A DNA stretch of 64,000 bases from UBA12545 sp051024685. GTDB lineage: Bacteria > Bacillota > DSM-521 > Neomoorellales > Neomoorellaceae. Each line of letters opens with the position of its first letter. Positions within the stretch are counted from its first letter, which is position 1. Location of the stretch: contig JAZHPA010000005.1 in the NCBI GenBank assembly GCA_051024685.1, forward strand, positions 31,429 to 95,428. The letters run 5' to 3'. The position numbers were made by a program, and so were the translations under genes. Below, piece after piece: positions 42,012 to 50,222 of the stretch. The notes under the pieces were generated by a model that saw only the letters and a list, made by a program, of their open reading frames with translations, ran no database searches and was not told the DNA's origin.

Positions 42012-43400
42012 CTACCTGCGATATTGGCGCAAGACGCGGTCCAGGTGCAGTGGCGAAATGGGCTCTCCTTCTTCTGCTGCGTCCCATGCCGCCTCGTTTA
42101 TTAAGGCTTTGAGTTCGGCCGGCGACCATCCGCTGGTGGCCGCGGCTATTTCTTCTAAAACACCTGGAGTTATATCCGCTGTTCTCCTTCCCTTAAGGAA
42201 TACTTCCAACATAACCGCCCGCGTATGCCGGTCGGGAAGCCCGACTTCTATTTTTTCGTCGAACCTTCCCGGCCGGAGGATTGCCGGATCTAGGACATCT
42301 ATCCTATTGGTCGCACCTATGATCAATAACCCTCTTTCTCCTTTTGATTGAAAACCGTCCATTTCGGCAAGGAGCACGTTCAGTATAAGGTCGCTGGGCC
42401 TGTTAAGGTTGGCGCCGTCGCGTATTCTTGCTACTGCGTCTATCTCATCCCAGAAAATTATCGCTGGACTATTGTTCCTGGCGTGTTGGAAGAGGTGCGT
42501 CACCGCGCGTTCGCTTTCACCTACCAGAGGAGCTGCTATCGCAGAGGCGTTGACCACATAGAAGGCGCAGCCGAAGGCCTCCGCACAGGCCTTGGCAAAT
42601 AAGGTTTTTCCCGTCCCCGGCGGACCGTACAGCAGTATCCCCCCGGGAGGGGTAAGGCCGTATTCCTTATACTGGCCGTCGCTATCCAGGGCTAAAGACA
42701 TAGCCCTTATTACTTTCTTTTTGGCTTCTTCCAACCCGATGACTTTGTCCAGAGCATTGGGTTCCGGCGTCTTCGGGGGATAATATATGACTCCTGGCAG
42801 GGAAAAAAAGGTATGCTGTCGTCCGTATTCATAACGGCCGCTCCAATGGTTATAATGGTGAGCCATCCCGGTGCAGTGGGCTCGCTCTTGGGATTTGCGG
42901 TTGTCCGCCCACCCGGCCGTCCTCCGCAATTTTCTTGCCGCAGCGGCGCTCATCCGTTCTGCAGCTATAAGAGCTACGGCTGTGTTTATGGCCCCCGCCG
43001 CAGGGTGACCACCTGTCATGACCCCAGCAGCCCCCGGATAAAACTTTGCCAGAACCGCATAAACAGCAGGTAAACCGACAACAAGGAGCCACCTGCTGAC
43101 CAGAGCAGCTATACCCCCCCGAAATATGCTGCTGCCGGATATTGAGCCCCACATGATAAGTCCCCACAGACCCGTGATGATCCACAGCGGAATCAAGATA
43201 TTTAAAAGCAGGCCGGCTTTGTCTGCCCATATAACGACATGTTCGGGAGGAGGCAGCCGACTGGAATAGAGTCTTGGCCAGTGTTCCAGAAGGACCACGA
43301 GCAAAGGTATGTAGGCGTATATTATCGAGAGGTCGCTTTCTTCAAGGGTATGCAGTTCGCCTTTTGCGTCGTCCATCAGTTTTATCACTCTAAACCTCAT
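42012..43400 (-). CDS. Membrane-anchored AAA+ ATPase, FtsH-like core without protease domain
   Basis: 462 residues from the ATG at 43400, whose ATGA overlaps the preceding stop. Three membrane helices lie in the first 130 residues (SIIYAYIPLLVVLLEHW, LLNILIPLWIITGLWGLIMW, LLVVGLPAVYAVLAKFY). Then comes a classical AAA+ module: GPPGTGKT (Walker A), AIIFWDEIDAVAR (Walker B) and the second region of homology ATNRIDVLDPAILRPGRFDEK, ending with a helical lid. The M41 protease domain of FtsH is missing. A membrane AAA+ of this type is unusual in conjugation operons; it could remodel channel or pilin subunits. Placement between VirB2-like pilins and PrgI supports a T4SS role. Confidence 0.88.
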   Translation of the reverse strand: MRFRVIKLMDDAKGELHTLEESDLSIIYAYIPLLVVLLEHWPRLYSSRLPPPEHVVIWADKAGLLLNILIPLWIITGLWGLIMWGSISGSSIFRGGIAALVSRWLLVVGLPAVYAVLAKFYPGAAGVMTGGHPAAGAINTAVALIAAERMSAAAARKLRRTAGWADNRKSQERAHCTGMAHHYNHWSGRYEYGRQHTFFSLPGVIYYPPKTPEPNALDKVIGLEEAKKKVIRAMSLALDSDGQYKEYGLTPPGGILLYGPPGTGKTLFAKACAEAFGCAFYVVNASAIAAPLVGESERAVTHLFQHARNNSPAIIFWDEIDAVARIRDGANLNRPSDLILNVLLAEMDGFQSKGERGLLIIGATNRIDVLDPAILRPGRFDEKIEVGLPDRHTRAVMLEVFLKGRRTADITPGVLEEIAAATSGWSPAELKALINEAAWDAAEEGEPISPLHLDRVLRQYRR

Positions 43401-43903
43401 TTTCCCCAAATGCCCCCCCGAAGCTCTCCCTGTTCCCACAAAACATCCATGTAGTGCCACCAATCCACCACTGCGTTGAAGGTCCACAATACGACCGCTG
43501 CGCTCGTTATAACGACCAACGGCTTCCACAGCCTGCCTAGTGCCCTCCTCAACTCCAGCCCAGCCTCCACGGCCACTCCCTGCAGCGGCGACCCCATCCA
43601 CGGCAGCCTCATCCCGTTGCCCCACAAAATGACCCGCACCCTGTCGGACAAAAAGAGCGCGCCCAGGTATACCCCCACGCCGGTCATGAGTACGCCCGGA
43701 AAGCTGTAGACCTTGGACAAAGCCCACATGTTCCCGAGGAGAAACACCAAGCCAAAAATGGGTACATCACAAATACTGCTTCCCTGCCCAGTCCTTCTTA
43801 CGGGAAAGAAGAGAGAGCAAAGAACCGCACCTGCAAACCCGTAATAACAGCCGGTAAGCCCATCAAGTATACCGCCTGCCATCCAGGCAGCCGCCCACGC
43901 CAC
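43397..43903 (-). CDS. Polytopic membrane protein in the T4SS operon, unknown family
   Basis: 168 residues if started at the GTG at 43903, which has GGGGGG five bases upstream; the longer frame overlaps the pilin gene. It holds three or four hydrophobic segments (GCYYGFAGAVLCSLFF, FGLVFLLGNMWALSKVY, VLMTGVGVYLGALFL, PLVVITSAAVVLWTFNAVV) and a short cytoplasmic loop. No motif was recognised. Coupled to the AAA+ gene by an ATGA overlap, so the two products likely act together. Confidence 0.62.
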   Translation of the reverse strand: MAWAAAWMAGGILDGLTGCYYGFAGAVLCSLFFPVRRTGQGSSICDVPIFGLVFLLGNMWALSKVYSFPGVLMTGVGVYLGALFLSDRVRVILWGNGMRLPWMGSPLQGVAVEAGLELRRALGRLWKPLVVITSAAVVLWTFNAVVDWWHYMDVLWEQGELRGGIWGK

Positions 43904-43925
43904 GTTGACCCCCCCAAAAAATGCA

Positions 43926-44231
43926 TTAGAACAAGCTGAGCAAAAATTGTGCAATTAACCTTGCCAGAACCACCATTGCAACTGCGCCCACCGCCGCGCC
44001 AGTAAGTTTTTTTGCTGCTTCAGTTTTTTTCTCTTCCCCGCACGACAGGACGTACATGTATCCCGCTAAGATAAGGGCCAAGAAGGCGAAAACCCCTATC
44101 ATCCCGCTCAGAATATTCGCCAACGCAAGGATCCACTCCGCTGCGGCGGTGCCGTAGGTTTCCGCTCTCCCGAGATCGGGGGTAAAATTCTCTATTCCCC
44201 TATATAAAACGGAACCGATGATAATCTGCAT
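43926..44231 (-). CDS. VirB2/TrbC-like pilin, copy 2
   Basis: 101 residues with two membrane helices joined by a short charged loop (MYVLSCGEEKKTEAAKK), the layout of VirB2/TrbC conjugative pilins. The N-terminal helix IIIGSVLYRGIENF is followed by a soluble stretch and then the helix pair. The loop motif SxGxExxxExAKK is shared with the 44298-44669 protein and with the N-terminal part of the VirB6-like protein. GGAGA ribosome site five bases before the ATG. Confidence 0.72.
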   Translation of the reverse strand: MQIIIGSVLYRGIENFTPDLGRAETYGTAAAEWILALANILSGMIGVFAFLALILAGYMYVLSCGEEKKTEAAKKLTGAAVGAVAMVVLARLIAQFLLSLF

Positions 44232-44261
44232 TGTGTTCTCCGCCTTTCTTCCCCAAGAAAA

Positions 44262-44293
44262 AGCAAGAAAAAAAGCAGCCCTCGGGGGGCTGC
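44262..44293 (-). terminator. Terminator after the first VirB2-like gene
   Basis: Minus strand GCAGCCC-CCCGA-GGGCTGC followed by TTTTTTTC. It lies five bases after the 44298-44669 gene, so that pilin is probably made in excess over the rest of the operon by partial termination. Confidence 0.88.
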
Positions 44294-44297
44294 CGTC

Positions 44298-44669
44298 TTA
44301 TGCCGGAGGAGCAAGTCTGGATACCGCAAAGCTAACTATGAGCTTGGCAAAGAGGGCTACCGCTATGCCTACTATGGAGTACAGCATTATTTTTTTTGCG
44401 GTCTCTATGTTGCGTTCGTTGCCCATGCTGGCGATGAACATGAAGCCACCGACTATCATGGCCACTACTGCCGCCACTGCTACGAAGCCGATGAGCGCAT
44501 CGGAAAAGTTGATTATAGTCCTGCCTATTGTCTCACCAGCCTCGGCATTCCCCTCGATACCCCACATGGTAACTCCTATTGGGGCAACAGCCGCCAATAT
44601 TTTTTCTCTCGTGAAACACCAGAAACGGGCTATTCTCTGCCCCCAAGCCCTACGAATTCTTGTTAACAA
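44298..44669 (-). CDS. VirB2/TrbC-like pilin, copy 1
   Basis: 123 residues from a TTG at 44669 with AGGAGG eight bases upstream; a GTG at 44678 overlaps that site. A basic N-terminus and amphipathic region is followed by two membrane helices (ALIGFVAVAAVVAMIVGGFMF and IMLYSIVGIAVALFAKLIVSF) around the loop IASMGNERNIETAKK. This is the VirB2/TrbC pattern. A strong terminator just after the gene and a hairpin repeat just before it set it apart as a separately tuned unit, as expected for a major subunit. Confidence 0.75.
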   Translation of the reverse strand: MLTRIRRAWGQRIARFWCFTREKILAAVAPIGVTMWGIEGNAEAGETIGRTIINFSDALIGFVAVAAVVAMIVGGFMFIASMGNERNIETAKKIMLYSIVGIAVALFAKLIVSFAVSRLAPPA

Positions 44670-44682
44670 TTTAGTCACCTCC

Positions 44683-44750
44683 TTAAGCGGCGCTGGAGGC
44701 CCCGGCTTTTGAGCCTGTGGGGAGGAAAGCGCCGCAATTTTGAACCCCTT
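44683..44750 (+). repeat. IS200/IS605-type end hairpin, solo copy
   Basis: GCGGCGCT...AGCGCCGC (44687-44735) encloses CCCCGGCTTTTGAGCCTGTGGGG and is followed by AATTTTGAACCCCTTA. A near-identical copy is at 48499-48566, and a shorter relative at 52602. It lies directly upstream of the pilin ribosome site. Confidence 0.72.
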
Positions 44751-44769
44751 ACCCCCAAACGTTATTTAA

Positions 44770-45042
44770 TTATTTAATAAGATTAACAGTAAACCCCACC
44801 AAAGTTGGAGCAAAGTATATCAGCACAAGCCCTATAAGAGCGCATACCAGACCCGCTTTTGCTATCTTTTTGAGGCCGTCGAATATCCCGCCCAGCAAAA
44901 GCATTACGGCGCATACGGCCATCACCGCCAGAGCCACTTGCGGTGATAGATAAGCGGACAGCCGGGTTATCTCCTGCGCCAGGTAGTCTATTTTCTCTAA
45001 CAGGAGGTCGGGATTGACGTTGTTCATGCCGTACTGCTGCAC
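44770..45042 (-). CDS. Small two-helix membrane protein of the T4SS operon
   Basis: 90 residues: a soluble helical N-terminus (DLLLEKIDYLAQEITRLSAYL), then two membrane helices (ALAVMAVCAVMLLLGGIF and LVCALIGLVLIYFAPTLVG). The length and helix pair resemble VirB2-type or TcpD-type small conjugation proteins, but the loop motif of the pilins is absent. GTG start with GGTGG upstream. No certain function. Confidence 0.6.
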   Translation of the reverse strand: MQQYGMNNVNPDLLLEKIDYLAQEITRLSAYLSPQVALAVMAVCAVMLLLGGIFDGLKKIAKAGLVCALIGLVLIYFAPTLVGFTVNLIK

Positions 45043-45066
45043 TCAAACCACCGCCTAACCGCTACC

Positions 45067-45573
45067 TCAGCCGCCGCCGAGGCGGTACGCCAGGGTCCTG
45101 ACCAGCCCTATTATAAGCGGCAAGCCGTAAAACAAGAACACCCCGCAGCATGCCAGGAAAAGCCCTCCCCAGCCGTACCTCTTGAGGTTGCTGTGGCCCA
45201 CTAAAAAGCCTGCTGTTATAACTACAATTGAAACAAGCATTACGGTAGTGGCCACGGGCAAGACAAGCCCCGATATCGCCGTATTTATGTCTGCTATGAA
45301 TTCGTTTATCCTGGCCACAAATTCCGCCGGCGATACAGGCTTTATTCCCCCCGGCTCGGCAACGGAAACAGCACCCTCAGCAGTGCCGTCTCCAACGCCT
45401 GCCCCACTATCCTGGACGTCCACCGTTTCCACCGCAGCGTCAAGCGGGGACGGTTTGGCAGCCGCGGTAAGACCTGGGGAGGCCAAGGAAAATACGGCTA
45501 TCATGGCGGCTGCTGTTAGCACGTTCCATCGCCGTAACTGTAATAATAGTTTATATGCCCTCTGAAGCACCAA
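45067..45573 (-). CDS. Secreted or membrane protein with signal peptide, first gene of the T4SS operon
   Basis: 168 residues from a TTG at 45573 (GGAGG eight bases upstream); the adjacent GTG is possible. It has a signal peptide (LTAAAMIAVFSLASPGLTAAA), an Ala/Gly/Val-rich linker of about 55 residues, then two membrane helices (LVLPVATTVMLVSIVVITAGFLVG, GGLFLACCGVFLFYGLPLIIG). The two-helix ending is VirB2-like in layout. It is the first gene after the promoter at 45863-45891 and has a leader of about 280 bases. Confidence 0.62.
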   Translation of the reverse strand: MVLQRAYKLLLQLRRWNVLTAAAMIAVFSLASPGLTAAAKPSPLDAAVETVDVQDSGAGVGDGTAEGAVSVAEPGGIKPVSPAEFVARINEFIADINTAISGLVLPVATTVMLVSIVVITAGFLVGHSNLKRYGWGGLFLACCGVFLFYGLPLIIGLVRTLAYRLGGG

Positions 45574-45862
45574 AAGGTTCGCCTCCTCCCTTTCGTTTTC
45601 TTGCTCTTTAGGACGAACAGCTATTTTCTCCAGATCACCCCCTTATGCAGGATGAGAAACAAAAAGCGGCAGGAGAGCATTCTTGCTCGCCTGCCGCCCG
45701 CCGACAACACGCGGGACGGGAAGGCCCCTACAGTTCGCTGCAGCGCGCATGAGCGCACCGTACCCAAAAGAACATTCCCGCCCCGCAGATCGCGTCCGCA
45801 AGTGCCGATTTACGATATTGGGTCCCGATCATGTCGGGATACACCGCAATATTCTTTGAAAT
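45574..45862 (-). promoter_or_regulatory. Leader of the T4SS operon with a palindrome
   Basis: No gene was seen. From the promoter, transcription would cross TCCCGA-TCATG-TCGGGA (45823-45839) within the first 35 bases, a candidate operator or 5' hairpin. The leader then crosses the terminator at 45659-45697, which could act as an attenuator for the T4SS operon. Confidence 0.5.
45659..45697 (-). terminator. Terminator or attenuator before the T4SS operon
   Basis: Minus strand GCGGCAGGCGAGC-AAGAAT-GCTCTCCTGCCGC followed by TTTTTG. It would end transcripts from the helicase/HNH genes. It also lies inside the leader of the T4SS message. Confidence 0.85.
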
Positions 45863-45891
45863 ATTATAACCCAACCTCGTTGTCTAATCAA
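45863..45891 (-). promoter_or_regulatory. Sigma-A-type promoter for the T4SS operon
   Basis: Minus strand TTGATT (45891-45886), 17 bases, TATAAT (45868-45863). A perfect -10 box with good spacing, reading towards the 45573 gene. Confidence 0.8.
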
Positions 45892-45923
45892 TGTCCCGCT
45901 TGTGATCCACCGGGGAAAGGGGT

Positions 45924-46805
45924 TTATGCGGCTTCCGGATCGCTGGCCGCCGGTATCCCGGCGAGAATTTCTTCCAGCCTGGCGACCAACCATTCTCCCG
46001 GTGCACCGCCGTAATTGATTACTCTCGCCGCCAGTTTAAGACATTCCTCCGCTTTCAAAAACATCTTATCTTCTTCGGTTAGCTTCTCCCCCATGGCCTC
46101 TTTTATGGCCTCCCGCATCTCCCTGGTAGACCAGTGGTGCTTTGCCGCCTCCTGTATCCAATATAGCGGGTCTGGAGTGCCGGCCGCCAACCGGTGGTGG
46201 TAATGTGATAGCTCCGGTACGCGCGTACTCTCGTCCGGGAATGCTTCGTATGTCTTGATATATTCTCTCACCAGCGCGGCCGAGCACCTGGCATAAGCAG
46301 CTATTTCTCCCAGAGGTACCTCACGCCGTACAAGTTCTGCCATTATTTCCCCTTTGAGGAACTTGGCATCATCGTCTACTTCTTCCAGGCTGACCAGGGC
46401 CTGGAGAAGATCGTCCAAGGCAGCTGCGACCGGAGGGATCTGTTTCATGAGCACCCGGTCTACCTTCAGGTTAAGCCCTATTATGCGGCATATTTCTTCC
46501 GGTGTCTTCCCCTCCCGGGCCGCTACTACGGCCACCAGGTCTCCACGAGGCAGCCTCCCGGCATGAACGGCAACGTGGTGCTCCCAACAGAGCTGGATGA
46601 GGTTTTCCGGTATGTCACTCCCCCCTGCCCCGCGGGTTCTGATGTGGTGGGGCTCGCCGTACGCTTTCTCCCCGCACAGCTCGCAGTAGGGCTTCCTGGC
46701 AGCTTTAACGGCTTTCGGATCTTCGATCCTTTCTCCAATCCCGGATGCAGTACCCTGCATATCGGCCGCACCGCCCGGGTGGCTCACTTCTGCAGAGACC
46801 AACAA
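45924..46805 (-). CDS. HNH endonuclease with helical C-terminal region
   Basis: 293 residues from a TTG at 46805 with GGAGGGGG eight bases upstream. Residues 40-85 form an HNH domain with zinc cysteines: CELCGEKAYGEPHHIRTRG (catalytic His pair), then GSDIPENLIQLCWEHHVAVH. The rest is helical, with a ParB/phage-like stretch (YHHRLAAGTPDPLYWIQEAA, WSTREMREAI). Start and helicase end overlap by 22 bases, a tight coupling. The pair may act together on DNA (repair, replication or defence). Alternatively the HNH protein is a stand-alone homing-type nuclease. Confidence 0.82.
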   Translation of the reverse strand: MLVSAEVSHPGGAADMQGTASGIGERIEDPKAVKAARKPYCELCGEKAYGEPHHIRTRGAGGSDIPENLIQLCWEHHVAVHAGRLPRGDLVAVVAAREGKTPEEICRIIGLNLKVDRVLMKQIPPVAAALDDLLQALVSLEEVDDDAKFLKGEIMAELVRREVPLGEIAAYARCSAALVREYIKTYEAFPDESTRVPELSHYHHRLAAGTPDPLYWIQEAAKHHWSTREMREAIKEAMGEKLTEEDKMFLKAEECLKLAARVINYGGAPGEWLVARLEEILAGIPAASDPEAA

Positions 46806-48454
46806 AAATCTTTCCCCCTCCTATTGGTTTGGTTGGCATTCTTATTGCGCCGCCTGCACTGTCTAGCAGCGAAGAATTTTTCCAACGTGTCGGAAGCTTC
46901 CCCCCTGGTCATGCCGGGCGTGTAGAGGTTGAGCTTTAACAACAAATCGAGCTGCTTCTGGGTGGGGGGCAGCTTCCTCCAGGGAGCTGCTCTAGAGGCA
47001 AAATTCTGCGCCCTCCACCCGAGCTTCTCCCTCAGGTACTCTTCCGCGAGCCCTTGAGCGTACCCTATGTCCAGGGGACGAGCATTCAATATCCTGACGC
47101 TGTTATCCTGCCGGTGCTCCACATTGTATATTCCGCCTCCCAGGGGGACCAGATAGATATATTCCCCCGGCCCTACGGGAAGACGCATAATGTCGCCAGC
47201 TATCACCCACCGGAAGGCCGACCGTGCAAAGACGTCCACTTCCTGAACGCTTGTCTTTAACGGCAATAAATCTCCCCCTGCCGCCGCAGTCCTGGCATTC
47301 GGGGAATATTCTGTAGTTTCTTTTTTCTCCTTCTTTTTTAGGGCCTCCAGCAGTCCACGGCGCGCGGGATCCACACCGAAGAGCGTCGGCAAAGTAAGAG
47401 CGTCGTGTTTTCCGTGGTTATCGCAGACGTCTATCACCAAGCAGTCTTCCTTGCCGGGGTAGAGCCGCAATCCCCTGCCCAGCATCTGCATGTACAATAC
47501 CCTGGACGTGGTGGGCCTGGCCATTATTATGCAGTCTGTTGCCGGTATATCCACCCCCTCCGTCAACACACCACAGTTGGTCACCACCTCGATCTGCCCC
47601 GCCGAAAACTTCTCCAATACTTTAACGCGTTCTGGATACGGCATTTCGCCCCATACCGATTCCGCCTTAACCCCACAGTCCCGAAAGACGGCCGCCAGGT
47701 CTTTAGCGTGCTGCACGTCGACTGTAAAGGCTATCGTTCTCCTTCCGGCCGCATGCTCGAGGTAGGCTTTGACTATTATTTCGTTTCGCATGGGGCTGTT
47801 GAGGATAGAGGCCAACTCCTTTTCATCGAAGTCGCCGCCTCGCATCTTTACAGCGCCGATGTCGGCCTGGGAATGGACCGCCAGAGCTTTAATATCTACC
47901 AAGTAACCGGCCCTTATAAGGGCCACAATGCTGCGCTGAAAGGTTATTTTTTCGAAAACCCTGCCAAGCCCGATACCGTCTCCGCGAAAACCCGTGGCCG
48001 TTACGCCAATGAGGAGTTTCTGCGCGTCTCCCGCCATAAAACCAAGCCGGTCAAATACGCGTAAATATGTGGGCGTCACGGCATGATGGGCCTCATCAAC
48101 CACCAGAAAGCCGAAACGCGTCGGACCGAAACAGGACAACCGCTCTTCCCGCGACAGCGTCTGGACCGATGCTACTACCACATCTCTACCCTGGTGGTCG
48201 TCTTCCTGGGCCTTTACTATCCCTACGCTGGCTTCCGGCCACACCATTTCAAATTTATCCGCTGCCTGGCGCACCAGCTCGTCCCTGTGGGCCAGCACCA
48301 GCGTCGGGTACCCCAGGAGTTTCGCAATGTAGGCGAAGACCACCGTTTTACCGCCACCTGTGGGTATCACGACCAGCTGGCGTGTTACCCCGTTCCGGTA
48401 TTCATCCAGAACTGCGTCGACGGCTTCCTGCTGGTAGTCGCGGAGCTTGATCAA
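46784..48454 (-). CDS. SF2 DEAH-box helicase (UvrB/type III restriction-like)
   Basis: 556 residues from a TTG at 48454 preceded by GGGGGGATAGGA. Motifs: RDYQQEAVDAVL (Q-type start), Walker A PTGGGKT, DEAH in FLVVDEAHHA, motif III GVTATGFRGDG, motif V TNCGVLTEGVDIP and motif VI QMLGRGLRLYPGK. The helicase core ends at about residue 350 and is followed by a C-terminal region of unknown function. It resembles the small SF2 helicases found in phages and integrative elements. It overlaps an HNH nuclease gene, as seen in some defence or replication modules. Confidence 0.92.
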   Translation of the reverse strand: MIKLRDYQQEAVDAVLDEYRNGVTRQLVVIPTGGGKTVVFAYIAKLLGYPTLVLAHRDELVRQAADKFEMVWPEASVGIVKAQEDDHQGRDVVVASVQTLSREERLSCFGPTRFGFLVVDEAHHAVTPTYLRVFDRLGFMAGDAQKLLIGVTATGFRGDGIGLGRVFEKITFQRSIVALIRAGYLVDIKALAVHSQADIGAVKMRGGDFDEKELASILNSPMRNEIIVKAYLEHAAGRRTIAFTVDVQHAKDLAAVFRDCGVKAESVWGEMPYPERVKVLEKFSAGQIEVVTNCGVLTEGVDIPATDCIIMARPTTSRVLYMQMLGRGLRLYPGKEDCLVIDVCDNHGKHDALTLPTLFGVDPARRGLLEALKKKEKKETTEYSPNARTAAAGGDLLPLKTSVQEVDVFARSAFRWVIAGDIMRLPVGPGEYIYLVPLGGGIYNVEHRQDNSVRILNARPLDIGYAQGLAEEYLREKLGWRAQNFASRAAPWRKLPPTQKQLDLLLKLNLYTPGMTRGEASDTLEKFFAARQCRRRNKNANQTNRRGKDFCWSLQK

Positions 48455-48498
48455 AATCCTATCCCCCCTTTTTTCTTCTATGCCGACAAGATCACCAC

Positions 48499-48897
48499 TT
48501 AAGCGGCGCTGGATGCCCCGGCTTTCAAGCCTGGGGAGGAAAGCGCCGCAATTTTGAACCCCTTACTGGGGTAGGGCAAGGTCCTGCCCGTGCCCTTACG
48601 GGCCTCCTGACGCGCCGGGACAGACTCTTCCCGGCACCCTCCTCGCCCATGTTGGGGGGCGGCCTTCTCCCGACGGCACTACTCGCTGCACCCCGAGCTC
48701 GCTGTTTAACCGCCGGGTTGTAGAGCCCGGGACTGGAGGAGCATCCCGGGGTACGAACTTCGGCACTCCCCGCCAACGTAGCACCCTCATCCCCTTGTCC
48801 TTCGGGTCGGACGGTTCGGGCTAGTCATAGCAAGGCCCTAAAGCCTACGGCTAAGGCCGGAAGGCAAGTCCCCGGCTTCAGCCGTGGGGTCTATGAC
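48499..48897 (+). mobile_element. Mini IS200/IS605-type element or relic without transposase
   Basis: The left end is a copy (48499-48566) of the 44683 hairpin repeat. The right end is CCCCGGCTTC-AGCCGTGGGG (48870-48889), then TCTATGAC. About 300 GC-rich bases with no gene lie between. The right end overlaps the stop codon of the DnaB-like gene. It could be a non-autonomous copy or an orphan omega RNA. Confidence 0.62.
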
Positions 48898-50222
48898 GTC
48901 TGGTTGATCCAAGAGTCCAGGGCCGGGATGTTGTTCCAATCTTCTTCGGTGAAGGGCATTCCAACCTGAACTGTTTCTTCTTTCCCCGCCCTGTCCTGCT
49001 TCTTTTTCTTCTTTTTCCTGCCTTCCTGCCTTTCGCAGGCGCCTGCCAGCTCCGGCAGCCCCTTTGCCCTGAGGGTTTCCGGGTTTATATTAACGGGTAT
49101 TTTCACATGGCTCCTGGCATGCCTGGCTTTTTCTACAAACAGCATATGGCTGGTGGGACTGCCCTCCGGAGCTTCTTCTACATACACAGCTGCATCTGCT
49201 TCTCGAAGCATTCCTGTACTGCCCGCCAGCTGCCTCCGGTCGTTCAACTGGGCCAGGAGAATTACCAGTATATTTAATTCCTGAGCCAGGCTCTTGAGTA
49301 CCCTGGTGGCCAGTATGAGCGACTGCCAGCTCTCCAGGTCCCTAGCCCTGTCTTCCAAACGCTGGATGTAGTCCACTACAAGAATCTTAAGGCCCTGGCG
49401 CATTTTGGCTTCGCGCGCTAGGGCCGCTACTTCGTTGATGTCCGCCCAGGGGAGTGCATCAGTTATCGATAGCGCTGCTTCGTCGGCCAGCTTTCTTGCA
49501 TCTTCCTCCAATATTTTCCTATCATGTTCGGACATTTCCCCTGTTCTAATCCTAGTAACAGGTATCCCCGACATGAGGGAAAAGAGCCGGAAGGCCAGCT
49601 CGTGCCAGCCCATCTCGGTGTTTACATATAGCGTCGGCATAGACCTTTCTATCCCGCACGAATACGCTATGTTAAGGGCCAGAGCGGTTTTACCCTTTCC
49701 GGTCTGCCCAGCTACTATCAAGAGATGTCCCGGCTCGGGCAGTACGGCCCTGGAAAGACCCCTTATCCCGAGTTCAATCACCGGGTTGGACATCCCTCTC
49801 CTGCAGGCCTCTTGGAGGCCTTTTTCTATCCAATCCCCGGGAAGCATCACAGCGCCCGATGGGGGAAGCCCTATTCTGGAAGCCGCGCGGCAAAACTGTT
49901 CCAGGAAGTGTTCTGGTCTTTTGACTGCACCGTTAGAGAGAGCCTTCAAGGCCGTCCTGCTGAGTGCCTCCACCTTTCGAAGTTCTGCCAAGGCCTTCAG
50001 CCGGGAGACCGCAGTGGATATGTCGGCAGGAGGGTCGTGCCCCGACGCCAGTTTCTCCGCATAGACTGTGTTGCCGGTGGCCATCTCCTGCCAGGCCTTT
50101 TTATGAGGTAATTCTGAAAAATCTCCGGGCGATACCCTTGAAAGAAGGAAACCACGGGCCGACCTGTCCTGAACCGCGGCCGATATAATCTCCAGCTCAA
50201 GGGTGATATCTGAAGCTGGCAT
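48891..50222 (-). CDS. DnaB-like replicative helicase
   Basis: 443 residues from the ATG at 50222, which has AAGGAGA ten bases upstream. An N-terminal DnaB helical domain is followed by the RecA-like motor: Walker A AGQTGKGKTALALNIA, Walker B LKILVVDYIQ and the downstream LAQLNDRR. The C-terminus has a Lys-rich tract (EGRKKKKKKQ) and an acidic end. It should unwind DNA ahead of replication. It lies between the iteron region and the mini-element and has its own promoter at 50442-50471. The last codons run into the mini-element end, so the original tail may be altered. Confidence 0.9.
   Translation of the reverse strand: MPASDITLELEIISAAVQDRSARGFLLSRVSPGDFSELPHKKAWQEMATGNTVYAEKLASGHDPPADISTAVSRLKALAELRKVEALSRTALKALSNGAVKRPEHFLEQFCRAASRIGLPPSGAVMLPGDWIEKGLQEACRRGMSNPVIELGIRGLSRAVLPEPGHLLIVAGQTGKGKTALALNIAYSCGIERSMPTLYVNTEMGWHELAFRLFSLMSGIPVTRIRTGEMSEHDRKILEEDARKLADEAALSITDALPWADINEVAALAREAKMRQGLKILVVDYIQRLEDRARDLESWQSLILATRVLKSLAQELNILVILLAQLNDRRQLAGSTGMLREADAAVYVEEAPEGSPTSHMLFVEKARHARSHVKIPVNINPETLRAKGLPELAGACERQEGRKKKKKKQDRAGKEETVQVGMPFTEEDWNNIPALDSWINQTS

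Noticed and set aside
30376..45573. Relaxase or VirD4 coupling protein within the T4SS region
   Set aside because: No protein shows the HUH relaxase motif or a VirD4-type ATPase. The only HUH protein is the IS605 transposase.
47405..48064. Plus-strand open frame of 219 codons
   Set aside because: It lies wholly antisense to the SF2 helicase, has no recognisable domain and low-complexity composition.
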